A stretch of 64,000 nucleotides of DNA. It comes from Puffinus mauretanicus (taxonomy: Eukaryota; Chordata; Aves; Procellariiformes; Procellariidae). The notes under the pieces are model-generated. The model saw only the letters and a program-made list of their open reading frames with translations. It ran no database searches and was not told the DNA's origin. The stretch covers positions 7,812,001 to 7,876,000 of the forward strand of contig JAJKFH010001865.1 in NCBI GenBank assembly GCA_023333565.1, read 5' to 3'. How positions within the stretch are numbered: the stretch's first letter is position 1; each line of letters opens with the position of its first letter. Made by a program: the position numbers and the translations under genes. This document shows positions 41,301-61,278 of the stretch, in pieces.

Positions 41301-44300
41301 ACTTTGGACACACAAAGGCTGAATAAACCTTGTGGAGAAGAAGTTGAATAGGCTTTCCTAATTCACAGCAAATAAGCTGTTTAAAGAAATAAGCCTGTTT
41401 AGAATGCTATGTAACACTGAAGCAAATCCCTGTCTTTAGATCTAAAGGATCTGTGATTTGCTGCATGATCAGATCTAAAGCTGAAACCCGGTAAAACAAT
41501 AACTATGTCACTCTATGAAAAAATTGTATTTTTTCAAATACTGCAGTTTAAAATGACCTATTATTTTCAACAGAGGAATAATAATCAAATATAATAAAAA
41601 ACAGGACACTTGCTACCAGGAATAATCTCATTTCACAGAATAAATGTTAATTCTCATTCTATTCACAGCAACCATTAGAAAAAACACGGTGAAGGTTCAA
41701 TAACATAAGGTATTTTTAAATTACATTTGTTCCTTAAACATTCACTTTTCTCTTTCTTTTTCACTTGCTCACTGCATGGCAAGAACTCTTCAGTACTTCA
41801 TTTATATGCTTTATTCTATTTTCCTTGTCTAATTTTCACATTTCATTTATAAAGAGTTCTTTTATTTATCAAAGTAGTAGTGTAGCTTCTCTTCATCCAA
41901 CTTAACCTTATTTTAGCCTGTCCCACATCAGCCTGGGGTAGAAAAAAAATACATTTTAATTCGCAAAAATCATGTGTAGTAGATCATACTAATGCCTAAA
42001 TGCTACATAATTTTAATTTTCTTTGAAAATGAATATAGACAAATAAAACGGCACCTATAGAGGTTGGTACAATAAGAAAGTCTGCATACACAGAGGTCAA
42101 CATACAGGACGTATTGCTATAGCTCTCAGTTTTGGCAGCTGATAGTTTTGCTGAATATACATTTTAAATAATTATAACCCAGTTCTGTGATGCATGTAAG
42201 CTTAACTTTAAATAGACATTTAACAGTAAACATTTCCAATATCTCTAGCATAATCACTTGCATGCTTGAAGCCCTGACATTATGGGGCTCAGTAGCTTCA
42301 AGTTTGTTGCAGAACGGAGCCTTTGGAATAATGAAATGTTAATATTTTTAATTACACAAAACATATAGTGTACAGTAAGCTGAAGAGCAGTGGTCTCTCC
42401 AATCTGGGAACTGACAATGCTCACTGCATTGATGGCTTGAAATTGTCAAGACCTCACAACAGCTTTGTTGGTTGATACACATTGCCAATGCTCTGAGATT
42501 TTTGCTAGATTAACTGCTGAATCTTGTTGCTACGGTTAAAAAGTGTTCTCACCTCTTTCTGTAAGAGGTCACTACCCCTGCAAAAGAACCAAGAGAAGGG
42601 ACCTAGCAAGGGGCAGCAAGGTATACAGTCACATCTGCTGAGTTGCTGCTGGGGTGGTAATCCCTCCGTCAAGGGGAAGAACCGACAGCTGGAGGTGGCA
42701 GTGTCTTCAGCTCCTAGACCAAGGCCCTCCTGAGCTTGCTTGTCAAAACTCCAGGAAAATCCGTGGCTGATGCTAGGGCTCTTTCACCCATGGCTTACTG
42801 GATTGTCAATGTGTAAAGTCTTCCCCTAGTTGACAAATTTTTCCTCTATATCTGAAAAACCGAATCAGCTGCATCATCCCTCTTTTGTAGTCTTGTTATC
42901 AGCTCCTGGAGTCTTTGCACAGAAGAACACATTCATACTTCTGCACACAGTTGATAAGGTAGTTTCCTTAGCTAAACAGAAATAAAATTGTAAGCAGAGA
43001 GGTACTGACAGCATTTTGGCCGCATTGAGGATACCTGGTTTGGTTCCTAAAGTCTTGTTTCTCAAAGTTGCTTTGTTATCCCCAGAACCTCCATTGCAAC
43101 CTGAGTTTCCTGGCCTGTTCCTCCTCCTACCCAGCCTTCTCACACTTGGCTTTAGAAGTCCTCGCTTTGCAAGATGGGCTCAATGCTGGGGTGGTTTCTC
43201 TCTTCCTTTTCCTAAACCTTTCCTACTGTTGTTTTGAGATGCCTTCCTGCCAACGCTGACATGGTGATAGAGACTTTCTTGGCCCAAAGAGTCCCTGCTC
43301 TTTTGCTAAAACACCAGGTGATTTTTTTTCTTTTTTCTACTTTTGTTTTCTGCCACTTGACCCTGGATTTTTGCTCTCACGCTGAGCTGGCAAGGACATC
43401 CTATTCCTTTTCCTTTTCCCCTATATGGCTTTTCATATCCTGCAAGTTCATAACAGATCAGAAGAACATGTGCAAAAAAACCCCATCCCAAAATAAAAAG
43501 CAAACAAGTGACACATAATTCACATCAGTCACCAGTGCTGTCAGATAGCATAGATAGATAGCATACTGCTTTTCAGTAATCACAAAAGTTTCAGTGGGAA
43601 TATTTTGCTTCATCTGTGGGACCTGGGTGACTATTTGAAGGTAAAGAAAGACCTCACCCTACTGAAAAAAACTGAACAAGTCACCAGTATATCCCCAGCA
43701 AAGGATTTTCCCAGGTGCTGCCACAAACTGATCTGGGGAGAGGTCCCAGTCTCCGCTAGCTCCATACCTCTGTACTCCTTAGCCCCACTGAATGTTACTA
43801 TTTCAGCAGAATTTTTTCACTTCTGCCCCTCCATCCCCAGCTCAAAGCAATGAAGGATATTAGAGAATTTGGTTGGCCCCTCCCTCTCTCTTTACCTTAA
43901 TCCTTTAGCCAGTAAGGAGAGATGCTGTGATACCTGCTCCCAAGTCTTCCTGCCTTTCCATGCCCTACAGAGGGCAAATTAATACATAATGGTTAAAGAG
44001 AAGGTGGGTTTTAACCTCCATAGCCAGAGCAGTGTATTTACATCTTAATCTCCATTTTCTTGAATATATAAGTATAGATCTCATCTCTGCAAGCTCTAGA
44101 GATACAAAAGCTGGAGAGAAAGAAGGGATTTAACATAAAAAAGCAATGCTGCTTTAAAAAAAGAAAGAAAATTCAAACCCAGAATGTTCCTACTTAAAAA
44201 TAAGAATTTCAAGCAGTCAGAACAAAGATAAATTCTACCACAAGGAATTCCAGTTTACAGACTGCCTATTTACACAGGCCAGTGTCTGACTATTTACCCT

Positions 44301-45022
44301 GGAAAAGTTGTTACTTGCATAGTAATCAAGCCCATGCTTACTACAGCTGTTGCAGAGTGAATGAACCCTCTTCTCAGCTAAACAATGAGGGGGTTCAGCC
44401 AAATCAGTCGTCTAAGAAGGGACCAAGCAGCAGAAACTACGTGAGGTCTGGGGAGAGAGGCTGACAGCTGAATCCAACTAGGCAGCCAAAAGCATCTCCT
44501 GGGCAGAAAAGCCATAAAAAACCAAGGCCTTCTCTACATATGCAGTTGTTTCTTACTAACTTCATAAGGTTTACATGCTAAATCCACTAGGTTAAACTGA
44601 ATTTCCAGGTTAAAATTATCATGCACAAGGCAGAGTCTTTGGAATAAGCATGTCCACACTTGAATTATTTAGGAACATATTAACCCATTGGCACTTCTTA
44701 GGCTTTATAACTTGTTTGCCCATACAGTACAGCTGCTGGTTCAACTGGAAATTAATAGTTTTTAGTATCCATTGGCAAAGCTATCCCAGCAAATTTATCC
44801 TTGCACAGACACTGAGTGTTGGAGCACAGTGTAATTACACAGCGTGTAATTCATTCCCCCGCACCAACAAAAATAAAGTATGGCAGTAATCATACTTCTA
44901 TTTGAGTAATTCTTCCTATTGAGAGGCTCCTGCTATCAGTTTTACCAGTCACACGTCACACCCCAAATAAATGCTGTTACGCTGGCAAAACCTCTAACGT
45001 AGCGCTTGATGTGAGACTCTTT
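38347..45022. other. 6.7 kb AT-rich DNA without recognised genes
   Basis: No coding exon or mobile element was recognised. It includes a 17-bp poly-A run at 41265-41281 and a slightly GC-richer patch near 42.5-43.3 kb with several short overlapping open frames that look like chance. Confidence 0.5.
41265..41281 (+). repeat. Poly-A run (17 bp)
   Basis: An uninterrupted run of 17 A. A 'catcatagaataaggtt' string just upstream faintly recalls a CR1 tail, but the rest of the CR1 block is absent, so I do not call an element here. Confidence 0.75.
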
Positions 45023-46420
45023 CATAGAATCATTAAGGTTGGAAAAGACCTCTAAGATCATCGAGTCCAACCATCAACCCAACACCACAATGCCCACTAA
45101 ACCAGGTCCCTAAGCACCTCATCTACACATCTTTTAAATACTTCCAGGGATAGCGACTCAACCACTTCCCTGGGCAGCCTGGTCCAATGTTTAACCACTC
45201 TTTCAGTAAAGAATTTTTTCCTAATGTCCAATCTAAACCTCCCTTGGTGCAACTTGAAGCCGTTTCCTCTCGTCCTATCGCTTGTTACTTGGGAGAAGAG
45301 ACCAACCTCCTTTCAGGTAGTTGTAGAGAGCGATAAGGTCTCCCCTCAACCTCCTCTTCTCCAGACTAAACAATCCCAGTTTCCTCAGCCGCTCCTCATA
45401 AGACTTGTTCTCTAGACACTTCACCAGTTTCGTTGCCCTTCTCTGGGCACGCTCCAGCACCTACATGTCCTTCTTGTAGTGAGGAGCCCAAAACTGAACA
45501 CAATATTCGAGGTGCGGCCTCACCAGTGCCAAGTACAGGGGCACGATCACCTCCCTGCTCCTGCTGGCCACACTCTTTCTGATACAGGCCAGGATGCTGT
45601 TGGCCTTCTTGGCCACCTGGGCACACTGCTGGCTCATGTTCAGCCGGCTGTCGACCAGCACCCCCAGGTCCTTTTCCTCCAGGCAGCTTTCCACCCACTC
45701 TTCCCCAAGCCTGTAGCGTTGCCTGGGGTTGTTGTGGCCGAAGTGCAGGACCCGGCACTTGGCCTTGTTGAATCTCACACAGTTGGCCTTAGCCCATTGA
45801 TCCAGCCTGTCCAGGTCCCTCTGCAGAGCCTTCCTCCCCTCAAGTAGATCAACACTCCCGCCCAACTTGGTGTCGCCTGCAAACTTACTGAGGGAGCACT
45901 TGATCCCCTCATCCAGATCATTGATAAAGATATTGAACAAGACCGGCCCCAGTACTGAGCCCTGGGGAACACCCCTCGTGACCGGCCGCCAACTGGATTT
46001 AACTCCGTTGACCACAAGTCTCTGGGCTCGGCCGTCCAGCCAGTTTTCTACCCAGTGAAGAGTACACCTGTCTAAGCCGTGAGCCACCAGCTTCTTTAGG
46101 AGAATGCTGTGGGAGACAGTGTCAAAGGCTTTTCTGAAGTCCAGGTAGACCACATCCACAGCCTTTCCCTCATCCACTAGGCGGGTCACCTGGAGAAGGA
46201 GATCAGGTTGGTCAAGCAGGACCTGACTTAGATGAACCCGTGCTGGCTGGGCCTGACCCCCTGGTTGTCCTGCACACGGCTTGTGAGCGCCCTCAAGATG
46301 AACCGCTCCATAATCTTCCCTGGCACCGAGGTCAGGCTGACCAGTCTGTAGTTCCCCGGATCCTCCTTCCAGCCCTTCTTGTAGATGAGCGTCACATTGG
46401 CAAGCCTCCGGTCACAAAAG
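45023..46420 (-). mobile_element. CR1 LINE, long 5'-truncated copy (F)
   Basis: The longest CR1 copy here, on the minus strand. The 3' end reads on the plus strand as 'catagaatcattaaggttgg' followed by 'aaaagacctctaagatcatc'. It extends further into the RT domain than copy A, reaching the upstream motif ([12 protein letters not shown]) near 46385-46340. The 5' limit is about 46420, where CR1-like coding stops ahead of unrelated sequence and a G/T-rich block. Confidence 0.95.
45097..46420 (-). pseudogene. CR1 ORF2 reverse transcriptase remnant (copy F)
   Basis: Coding is split into at least three pieces. Upstream (46458-46228) encodes an N-terminal RT motif and ends at a stop created at the position of a conserved Met-Glu. 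A 4-bp deletion near 46193 shifts the frame. The main piece (46189-45461, 242 codons) has block A (LDFRKAFDT, residues 16-24), block B ([10 protein letters not shown], 73-82) and a catalytic box reading FAGD (G codon 45875-45877). A TAG at 45461-45463 replaces a conserved Glu. A 17-bp deletion near 45307, relative to copies A and E, shifts the remaining frame. The family stop is at 45097-45099. It is inactive. Confidence 0.9.
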
Positions 46421-53995
<7,575 letters not shown>

Positions 53996-54000
53996 ATGTG
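53996..54000. repeat. Target-site duplication, left copy (ATGTG)
   Basis: The five bases directly before the LTR (ATGTG) are repeated exactly after it at 54520-54524. A 5-bp duplication fits ERVL-type retroviral integrase. Confidence 0.9.
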
Positions 54001-54225
54001 TGTCCTGGTTTCGGCTGGGATAGGGTTAAATTTCTTCCTAGTGCTGTGTTTTGGATTTAGTATGAGGAGAATGTTGATAACACAGTGATGTTTTCAGTTG
54101 TTGCTAAGTGCCCTCCTAGTCCAAGGACAGCTCCCGTGCCTACTGACTGAGCTAGGTACACAAGATGGGAGGGAACATAATCAGGACAGCCAGCCCAGTT
54201 GGCTAATGGGGTATTCCATACCATG

Positions 54226-54233
54226 TGACGTCA
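54226..54233 (+). promoter_or_regulatory. CRE/ATF palindrome in the LTR
   Basis: TGACGTCA is the full palindromic cAMP response element bound by CREB/ATF factors. It sits seven bases upstream of the TATA-like box, a functional distance for a promoter. Activity is inferred only. Confidence 0.6.
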
Positions 54234-54240
54234 TGCTCAG

Positions 54241-54250
54241 TATATGAAGG
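54241..54250 (+). promoter_or_regulatory. TATA-like box of the LTR
   Basis: TATATGAAGG lies at the expected U3 position, about 140 bp before the ATTAAA signal. Transcription would be expected to start about 25-30 bp downstream, near 54270. This is inferred from position. Confidence 0.55.
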
Positions 54251-54384
54251 GTAGGCGTGATCCAGGAAGTACCGATCGCTACTTGGTTATCGGTCAGCGT
54301 GGGTGGTGAGCAATTGCATTGTGCATCACTCATTTTGTATATTTTATCATTATCATTACTATTTTCCCTTTTTTTTCCTGTTCT

Positions 54385-54390
54385 ATTAAA
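54385..54390 (+). terminator. Polyadenylation signal of the LTR
   Basis: ATTAAA, the common variant poly-A signal, lies after a T-rich stretch and before the C/T-rich U5-like part. It marks the R region of the LTR. Confidence 0.6.
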
Positions 54391-54519
54391 CTGTCTTTAT
54401 CTCAACCCACGAGTTTTTCTCACTCTTACCCTTCTGATTCTCTCCCCGTCCCGCTGGGGGTGGGGGAGTGAGTGAGCGGCTGCATGGTATTTGGCTGCCT
54501 GCCAGGTTAAACCACGACA

Positions 54520-54524
54520 ATGTG
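54520..54524. repeat. Target-site duplication, right copy (ATGTG)
   Basis: Exact repeat of 53996-54000 immediately after the LTR end. Confidence 0.9.
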
Positions 54525-57500
54525 ATACACTTGGTACAAGAAGATTCCTGACTTCCACAACCTGATCTTAATATAAAAAAAAAAAGTGGTCCTTCCACAA
54601 GGGTTTTTTTATCACTGGATTAGATGTCCTTCACTTCTTTGTTCTCTCTGGACCTATGTAACTATCCTTTGCCATCTCTGTTTCTACACAGAAGAATAAT
54701 TTCAGAGGGAGCAAGTCCCCTAACCCATCTTGGGGAAAGTCTAATGATCAGGACATCCTAGAACAAAATATGCTGGGGTTCAGGCATCTCATATAAGAAA
54801 ACCAGCATGTATATGCAGTGAAGATTTTACAAGCCGTACAAAATGAACAGCAAATATTAAATAAACAACTCACATGTAAGTACTTCTTACACCCTTATTA
54901 AAAATGAGAAATCTACAAGTTAGAAGTAGATGCAAAGTTTCTAAAAAATTTTCAGATCACACTATGACCAGGAGAAGAAAAAGATGGCACTATTCACCAA
55001 CAGTAATAAATTAATCTATCCACCTCTATCATTGTATTCCATCTAAATTACAAGACGCTCACTCTTACTCAGCACTTTTGTTATTCCAAACCCGGTTTAC
55101 AGTCATTAGCTCATCCTCTCTCTGATACCATTTCTGATCTGAGAACATTTTCCTCACAGTATCCAGATGATAAATACCAACTGATTCAAGCTGTAGCAGT
55201 AAAGGTGAATGCACCTGTCATAAATATTCACTGGCTGATTTACACAAAAGACCACTTTATTTAAACAGTTGATGAGAAAAGCCATTGTATAACAAATGAC
55301 ACTCTTCAAACCCTTATCAAGAAAGCTTTATAAGTCTAGCACAGCGATTCTTCCTTACATAATGATGGCCAACATGACAGCAACTATTAATTATGGAAAT
55401 GCACTGCACACAAGGGAGATGTGCAGCTCCGGCTGGACTCCGATGGTGCCACTGCTCTGTTTAAAGCCTTGAGCAAAGTGTTCGTGTTCCTGTGCACATG
55501 TTGATATTTATTAACATGGTTAAGATCTAGACTGAGGAAAACAACAATTTAGCATGATGATTCAATAACAGTCCTTCATCCTGCTTTCACAGCAGTGGGA
55601 TTCCCTCTCATTAGTCAGCTTATATGTGATTCAGTGAACCTCCAAAGTAAAATAAACAAAAAACCCCATCTACATAGCACTTTCATATTAGCATTTGGGA
55701 ACTGAGAGGGAGCAGTTACCTGAACTGTTTCAGCTGGATGATCTAGCTTCAGAGAATATAGCAGTAGTTCAACTCATTATAAGTAAATTTAAGCTCAAAT
55801 GTTTAATTACATATGACATCTCAGTTATATTATCAAAATTTCTGGAACTTAGCAAGTGGGGATGATATTTCTTGGGGGAAACTGAAAATTTGTAAATGGT
55901 AAGAATGACTGGGTTTTTTCCTCCCTTGCTTGCAATTTTCTGAAATTTCACACATCCAAAAAAAAAAAAACCAACAAATTTTCTCAAATTTCTTAATATC
56001 ATCCAGTTGAGAAAAAGGAAGAAAAATATACTTATATACTTTTTTCTTTTTTGAAGATGTTTCCATTTCAAACCATAATAAAAACAAGTAACTTCAATTT
56101 TGTTGTTTGATACTGAACTATTGTGGCACTACTGAAATGTCTACGTAATCCTTATTTTAAAGGATCGTCCAAATGTCATTTACCTTAGCTATTTTTTGTG
56201 TCATGCCATAGACCAATTATTAGAGATTATCCTTTAAATAAGAAAAATCAATATAGATAGTCTCAAGTAGCTGAATCAATGTTGGGGGAGAGATAATAAC
56301 TTTTGCAGTTTTTAAATCCTGGAAGACTTAGGTTTCCAACCTTACTGGTGATTTACACAAGATTTTTCCTTTGAGTTTGTCAGTTTTTTAACTGGAAAGA
56401 AAGGGGGAAAAAAATAAAGGATAAAAAAAGATAAATAAAATTGAAGCTAGAACTAATCCTTAACAGTACCAGCTGCTACCTTAGCTTCTTAAACATAGAA
56501 AGGGAGTCAGATTGTGATCACCCCCTCATATCATGGAGGCTGACAAGTCAATATATTCTATAATCACGTACTTTTGACTGTGTAACCTGTTTTCTACCTC
56601 TTCATTCAATTTCTTTTTGCATTAGAGATTTCCAAAACGCTTCTAGGAGTTGCCTTTGAGTAAAACAACCTCTTGCAAAGAAATAAATTTTCCTTGCCTA
56701 GTGCCTCCAAAGATGCTAATGGCTTAGAGCTTAGTGCTGTTTATCTTCAGCATTTACTCTCCTGTTAAAAATCATGCCAAACTTGAAAAATTATACTTAA
56801 AGCCTATACAACTGTACTAGAGTCCATACCTCTGTCTAGATACACGCTTTTATTTAATAGCAAGTAATCTATACTTCTGTCTTTATGATACACCGACTCA
56901 CCCTGTAGGTCCCCACTGCTCCCTGTTGGTTTTCACAAGCATGAGGAACCATGCATGCCTTTGCAAGGAGGTGGTGGGGAACAGCAAAGTGACTGTCCTT
57001 GCAGACTGGTAATAAACCAAGTATGACTATGTGTGTTATAATCTTACTTAAGACAAATTGTTCTCTGACTGTGCATCAATCTGCTCCTCAATAATTTTTT
57101 CCGTTGATTAAAAGTTTACGCTATAGGAACAGGAATATTTTATGAGTGGACTGGTGCTGTGAAGAACATAAGCTATGAAAGCAATGCTGATAAACTAAGA
57201 TTTAGAAATAGCATAATAAATATTTTCTGGCTTTTTCCTGTCTCGCTGCTTCCTCTTTTTCTTGACTGGTTAAAACTTCTCAGAGAGAAGTTTTCTTTTC
57301 AATTTATGATACTACCTGACATTTACGATGTTATTATGCTTAAGTCATGCCTTTTTTCCAATGGTGGTATAACTTCTTGCATTCAACATGCAAAGTACTT
57401 TGTACATTTTTCAAAAGAGGAAATTATTGCACATTTATTTAGCTGCCAAAATAACAGTTTACAAACTCAATTTTAATATTTCTGAGAAATTATTAAAACA

Positions 57501-60500
57501 ATGTGTTGAGAGTTGAAAAATACTTAACAAAGAGTAACAGAAATCAGTGCAAGGTTCAGGTATTCAAATATTCTTAAAATAAGTCACTTTTCTTCTGACA
57601 CTATCAGACTGTGCATATACGAAAGAAATCTCATACCTCTGCAAAACCTCGAGATAGCACCTCATTTACAGCGATTACCCATTACACAGATATTAGGAGA
57701 ACATCTACAGTTTAATTTTGACCTCAGCACTGAAATTCTAGATATAATAAAAAATTTGGTCTTCCTTCCTTACTAACACAACACAGACGGCTGTCAGGCC
57801 AAGCCTTCAAATGTTTTATCCATTCCATCCTTAAAGACAGCAACGTGAGCGAATGACAAACCCTCTCTTACCATTCTACATATTCACTTATAGCTCCTGG
57901 AATGCATTCCCCCAACAATTACGTGGTTGAAAAGCAGAAGCATGACCATTGTTCCACTAGAGAAATTTTATAGAATAGTTCAGTTGTCTCAGAAGTTGAA
58001 TAATTTTAGGGTCAATCAAAATATATATTCAATTTCCAGTGGTAATGTCAACCAGCAAAGGCAAGTTGTTCATAAAGTTCTCACAAAGAGCTGCTAACTT
58101 GCAATATAATTAAGTGACACATTAAAGTTACACAGATGAAAAATACATGTTCCTTTCCTTATCTGGATGACATAATAAATACTAATGGGAAAAAAATGTT
58201 CAATAATAAGCTTGAATTAATTATACGTTTATTGAGGCACAGTGAAGTAAATGAGTACGGGAAGTTGGCAAAGAGCCAGATGAGTAATAAACAGTTTTAA
58301 GACTGTCTGGAGACAGACTTGAGAATATTATAGTCATCAGGCAGCTGAAAACAGCCTTAGGATAATTATAAGCATTTGCAATCGATTAAAGAGAATGTGA
58401 TTCTTTTATGAATCTTTATTAAACTTGCATTAAAACTTTAAATGATTTGAAAATGTTATGGTTTCAAGCACATCTTTGTCAGTGGTCATCATATATTTAT
58501 TTCTGGAAAATGTGTATGCAGAAAAGTGTCAATGGAATTACTTACTTTATATGGTTTTTAAAGGAGATACTAGGAATCCAGGCCTCATACGTACAGATGG
58601 ACATCATCTCAGAATATCACCCCTTTTACAACACAGGAGAGGCAGCCTGTCTGCAGGCAGCTCAGTCTTTCGAGTTCCAGATATAATCCCTTCTTTTCCA
58701 GGATCTTTAAAAAACAGTACTGCCATCCTATAACATTACAGTCAATTTATTTGAGAACAACCTGCTTCCTCGGGCAGGGATGGGGAGAATGCTCTCTTTT
58801 ATCTTCATAGTTTCACAGACCTCTTTACTTAGGCTCGAATCCTCAGTAATACAGATCTCACTCCTATCCTCCTTGAGATTGTATTTTATTGTCTTTCTCC
58901 AAAATCTTCCCTCAGATTGAGCTTGAGACATCTTTTTAGTGATGTGGCCAGGTACCTGATACCACTGCCTTCATTCTTTCCTGGTGCACAAATAACCTGA
59001 AACCCCTATGTATGCTGAGGAGCAAGAGGGGAGATCCATGAGGAAGTTTCTGCGAGACAGGTGTCCTCTTAACTCTTTCCTACTGCAGCCTCCTCCCTTC
59101 CCTTTCATGAAGTCTTCGATTACTTCTTCAACCTCCATTTGCTGTGGGAATGCCTCCTTTAGCCTCACAGAGCAAATCCCCTTCATAGCCTTAATGCTTG
59201 TTTTGTTTCTTTCCTTTACAAAATTTAAAATTAAATTACCACCTCAGGGAATGGCAAATGTCCATTGCCAAATACACATAGTATTAGTAGGAAGGTCAAA
59301 AAACTGTAAGCAAAGAAATCTTAGTCCTGGAATCAGTAAATATGGCATAAATCAACAGTGATGGTTGCATATCAAAGGCATACTGGGTTGAAAAACACAA
59401 GGTTAGGCAAGAAATTTGGACAGAGAAGTGGGATTTCTTAACTTTTTTTTTTTTAATATAAAATACAGAAGGGTTCTAAAATATTATTTCCACCACTACA
59501 AAAGAGAATAGGAAATAAGACAAAATTCATTCTCCAGAAACAATCATATTCCCCCAACCTTTCTAGATAAAGTGCAGAATCATTCTATCCCCAACCTTTC
59601 TAGATAAAGTGCAGAATCATTCTATCTGCTTCAGCACCAACAAAACATTAAAAATAAATGTTTTCAAACAGCTAGGCTTTCTCCCTTTCATCTTAGAAAT
59701 GCAGAGATACCTACACGGTAAATTGCACAAAATTCACAATTACGTTCTTGCAATGACTGACTGGTTTCTTCATAAAGAATTTACTACTACAGAAAAATAT
59801 CTATGTATTCCCAGAAAATACAGTGAACTGTAAACTGCCTGAAGAGTAAGATATGAATTACAAAAGCTTGCCCCTTGTTGATACACCACAGAGATAAAAA
59901 CCAACAATATGCTGGGATTCTAGGTCAATTACTCTGCTTATATAGCCTGGGCTCACACATTCAGATCTCAAATGACTACTTCATTTCTTTTCCTCTGTGA
60001 CTGAATGTGTAAGGGTCTTTTTCACGTTACTATTTGGGGACTGGACATTGTCAGATGCCCGTCTGTGGGTGAGGCAGGATTTGTTGTTTCAAACTGCATT
60101 TTGTTTGCTTTGAACTTGAAACCATAAAGTAAAGATGTAATAACTTGGCAAAGCTTGCTCAAAATGTTTACAGATGTCAGTGGCTCTTTTTACAAATCTA
60201 AACTTTGCAATTTCCAAAGGTATAAGTTATACATTTATAGTGTCCAGTGTGAAAATGCCTTCACTGAAAAGGGCGCTGATGGTCCTAAGGAAGAGTTCAG
60301 AGGCTTAGTGGAGGAACTGCTGAGTCTCTACATTGGCTTGTAAGAAGGAGATGCACAGCTACCCTCTGCAACACAGTGATCCTACGGTTTGATCTAAGCA
60401 GTCAAGAATAAAAAGAGTAGGAGCCGATTTAGCTGCTTAAATGAAGTAAATTTGGCTTGTACATACCATGTGGATAGTAATTTTAATAGCAAGTTGAGAA

Positions 60501-61049
60501 AGGCATCAATCTACTGCATAATTTTGCTGCATTTCATGCCGCCTACTCTTTAACTGTGCAAGAACACTGTCCTTAAAGGCATTTGAAGAAGTGCAGAATT
60601 GTCCTTGAACACTTTTAATATCCTCATATGAAATCTTCTTAAGCAAAATCAGATTTCATGTGCTGGGCAGGCCTTTATCTTGTTTTACCTCAAGGAACAA
60701 ACCACACTGAATACAAGGGGACTGGCTGCAGTATTTTCACTGGAGTTTGAACTAGATCATCCCAGCAGAGAGAAAAGATGGGGGAAAAGAAGACTCATCT
60801 CATTCTGATTTTCACAGGTTCATCTGAGTTTATACACTAAAGGTAAAGATACAATTATAGTAAATGAGATACAAACACATACCACCTAAGTCTGCTCAAG
60901 TTAAAATGTTCTTTTTTCTTAGCTCCTCACTCATTAACTGTTACTGTGTGTTAGCCTCACATTTGTTACTGGCTCTACCACTGACAAAAGACTACGGCTT
61001 TACTAAAACCTTTCACTAGTTATGCAGCTTAACTAAGTCAACAGCAGCA
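54525..61049. other. 6.5 kb AT-rich DNA without recognised genes
   Basis: No exon or mobile element was recognised. It contains a perfect 37-bp tandem duplication at 59552-59625 and short A/T homopolymers (for example T12 at 59443-59454). Confidence 0.5.
59552..59625. repeat. Perfect 37-bp tandem duplication
   Basis: The unit starting 'ccccaacctttctagataaa' and ending 'gaatcattctat' occurs twice head to tail without mismatch (59552-59588 and 59589-59625). Identity between copies suggests a recent event. Confidence 0.92.
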
Positions 61050-61278
61050 AAATCATAGAATCATAGAATAGTTTGCGTTGGAAGGGACCTTTACAGCTCA
61101 TGTAGTCCAACCCCCCTGCTGTGAGCAAGGACATCTTCAACTAGATCAGGTTGCTCAGAGCCCCGTCCAACCTGACCTTGAATGTTTCCAGGGATGGGGC
61201 ATCTACCACCTTCTCTGGGAAACACGTTCCAGTGTTTCACCACCCTCATCATAAAAATATTCATCCTGTACATCTCTG
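61050..61278 (-). mobile_element. CR1 LINE 3' fragment (G)
   Basis: Minus-strand CR1 with two 'atcatagaat' units and 'agtttgcgttggaagggacc' at the 3' end. It continues through the 3' UTR into the last codons of ORF2 (the region encoding HW...PRE...PSLE) before truncation near 61278. The tail type matches copies B, C and D. The coding part has substitutions and frame damage and is too short to matter. Confidence 0.92.

Larger units (their letters stand above)
54001..54519 (+). mobile_element. Solo LTR, avian ERVL-type endogenous retrovirus
   Basis: A 519-bp LTR starting 'tgtcctggtttcggctggga' and ending 'ggttaaaccacgaca', with the TG...CA ends of retroviral LTRs and short inverted termini (TGTC.../...GACA). 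The start is familiar from abundant avian ERVL LTRs. It is flanked by a perfect ATGTG duplication. No internal gag/pol/env sequence is present on either side, so this is a solo LTR left by recombination between the two LTRs of a provirus. Internal landmarks run in the expected order: a CRE palindrome (54226-54233), a TATA-like box (54241-54250) and a poly-A signal ATTAAA (54385-54390). Orientation is plus, opposite to the CR1 copies and the exon. The perfect duplication suggests a fairly young insertion. Confidence 0.95.

Noticed and set aside
54386..54598. Minus-strand 70-codon open frame across the LTR end
   Set aside because: It is antisense to the LTR and crosses its boundary into flanking DNA, so it is not a retroviral gene.
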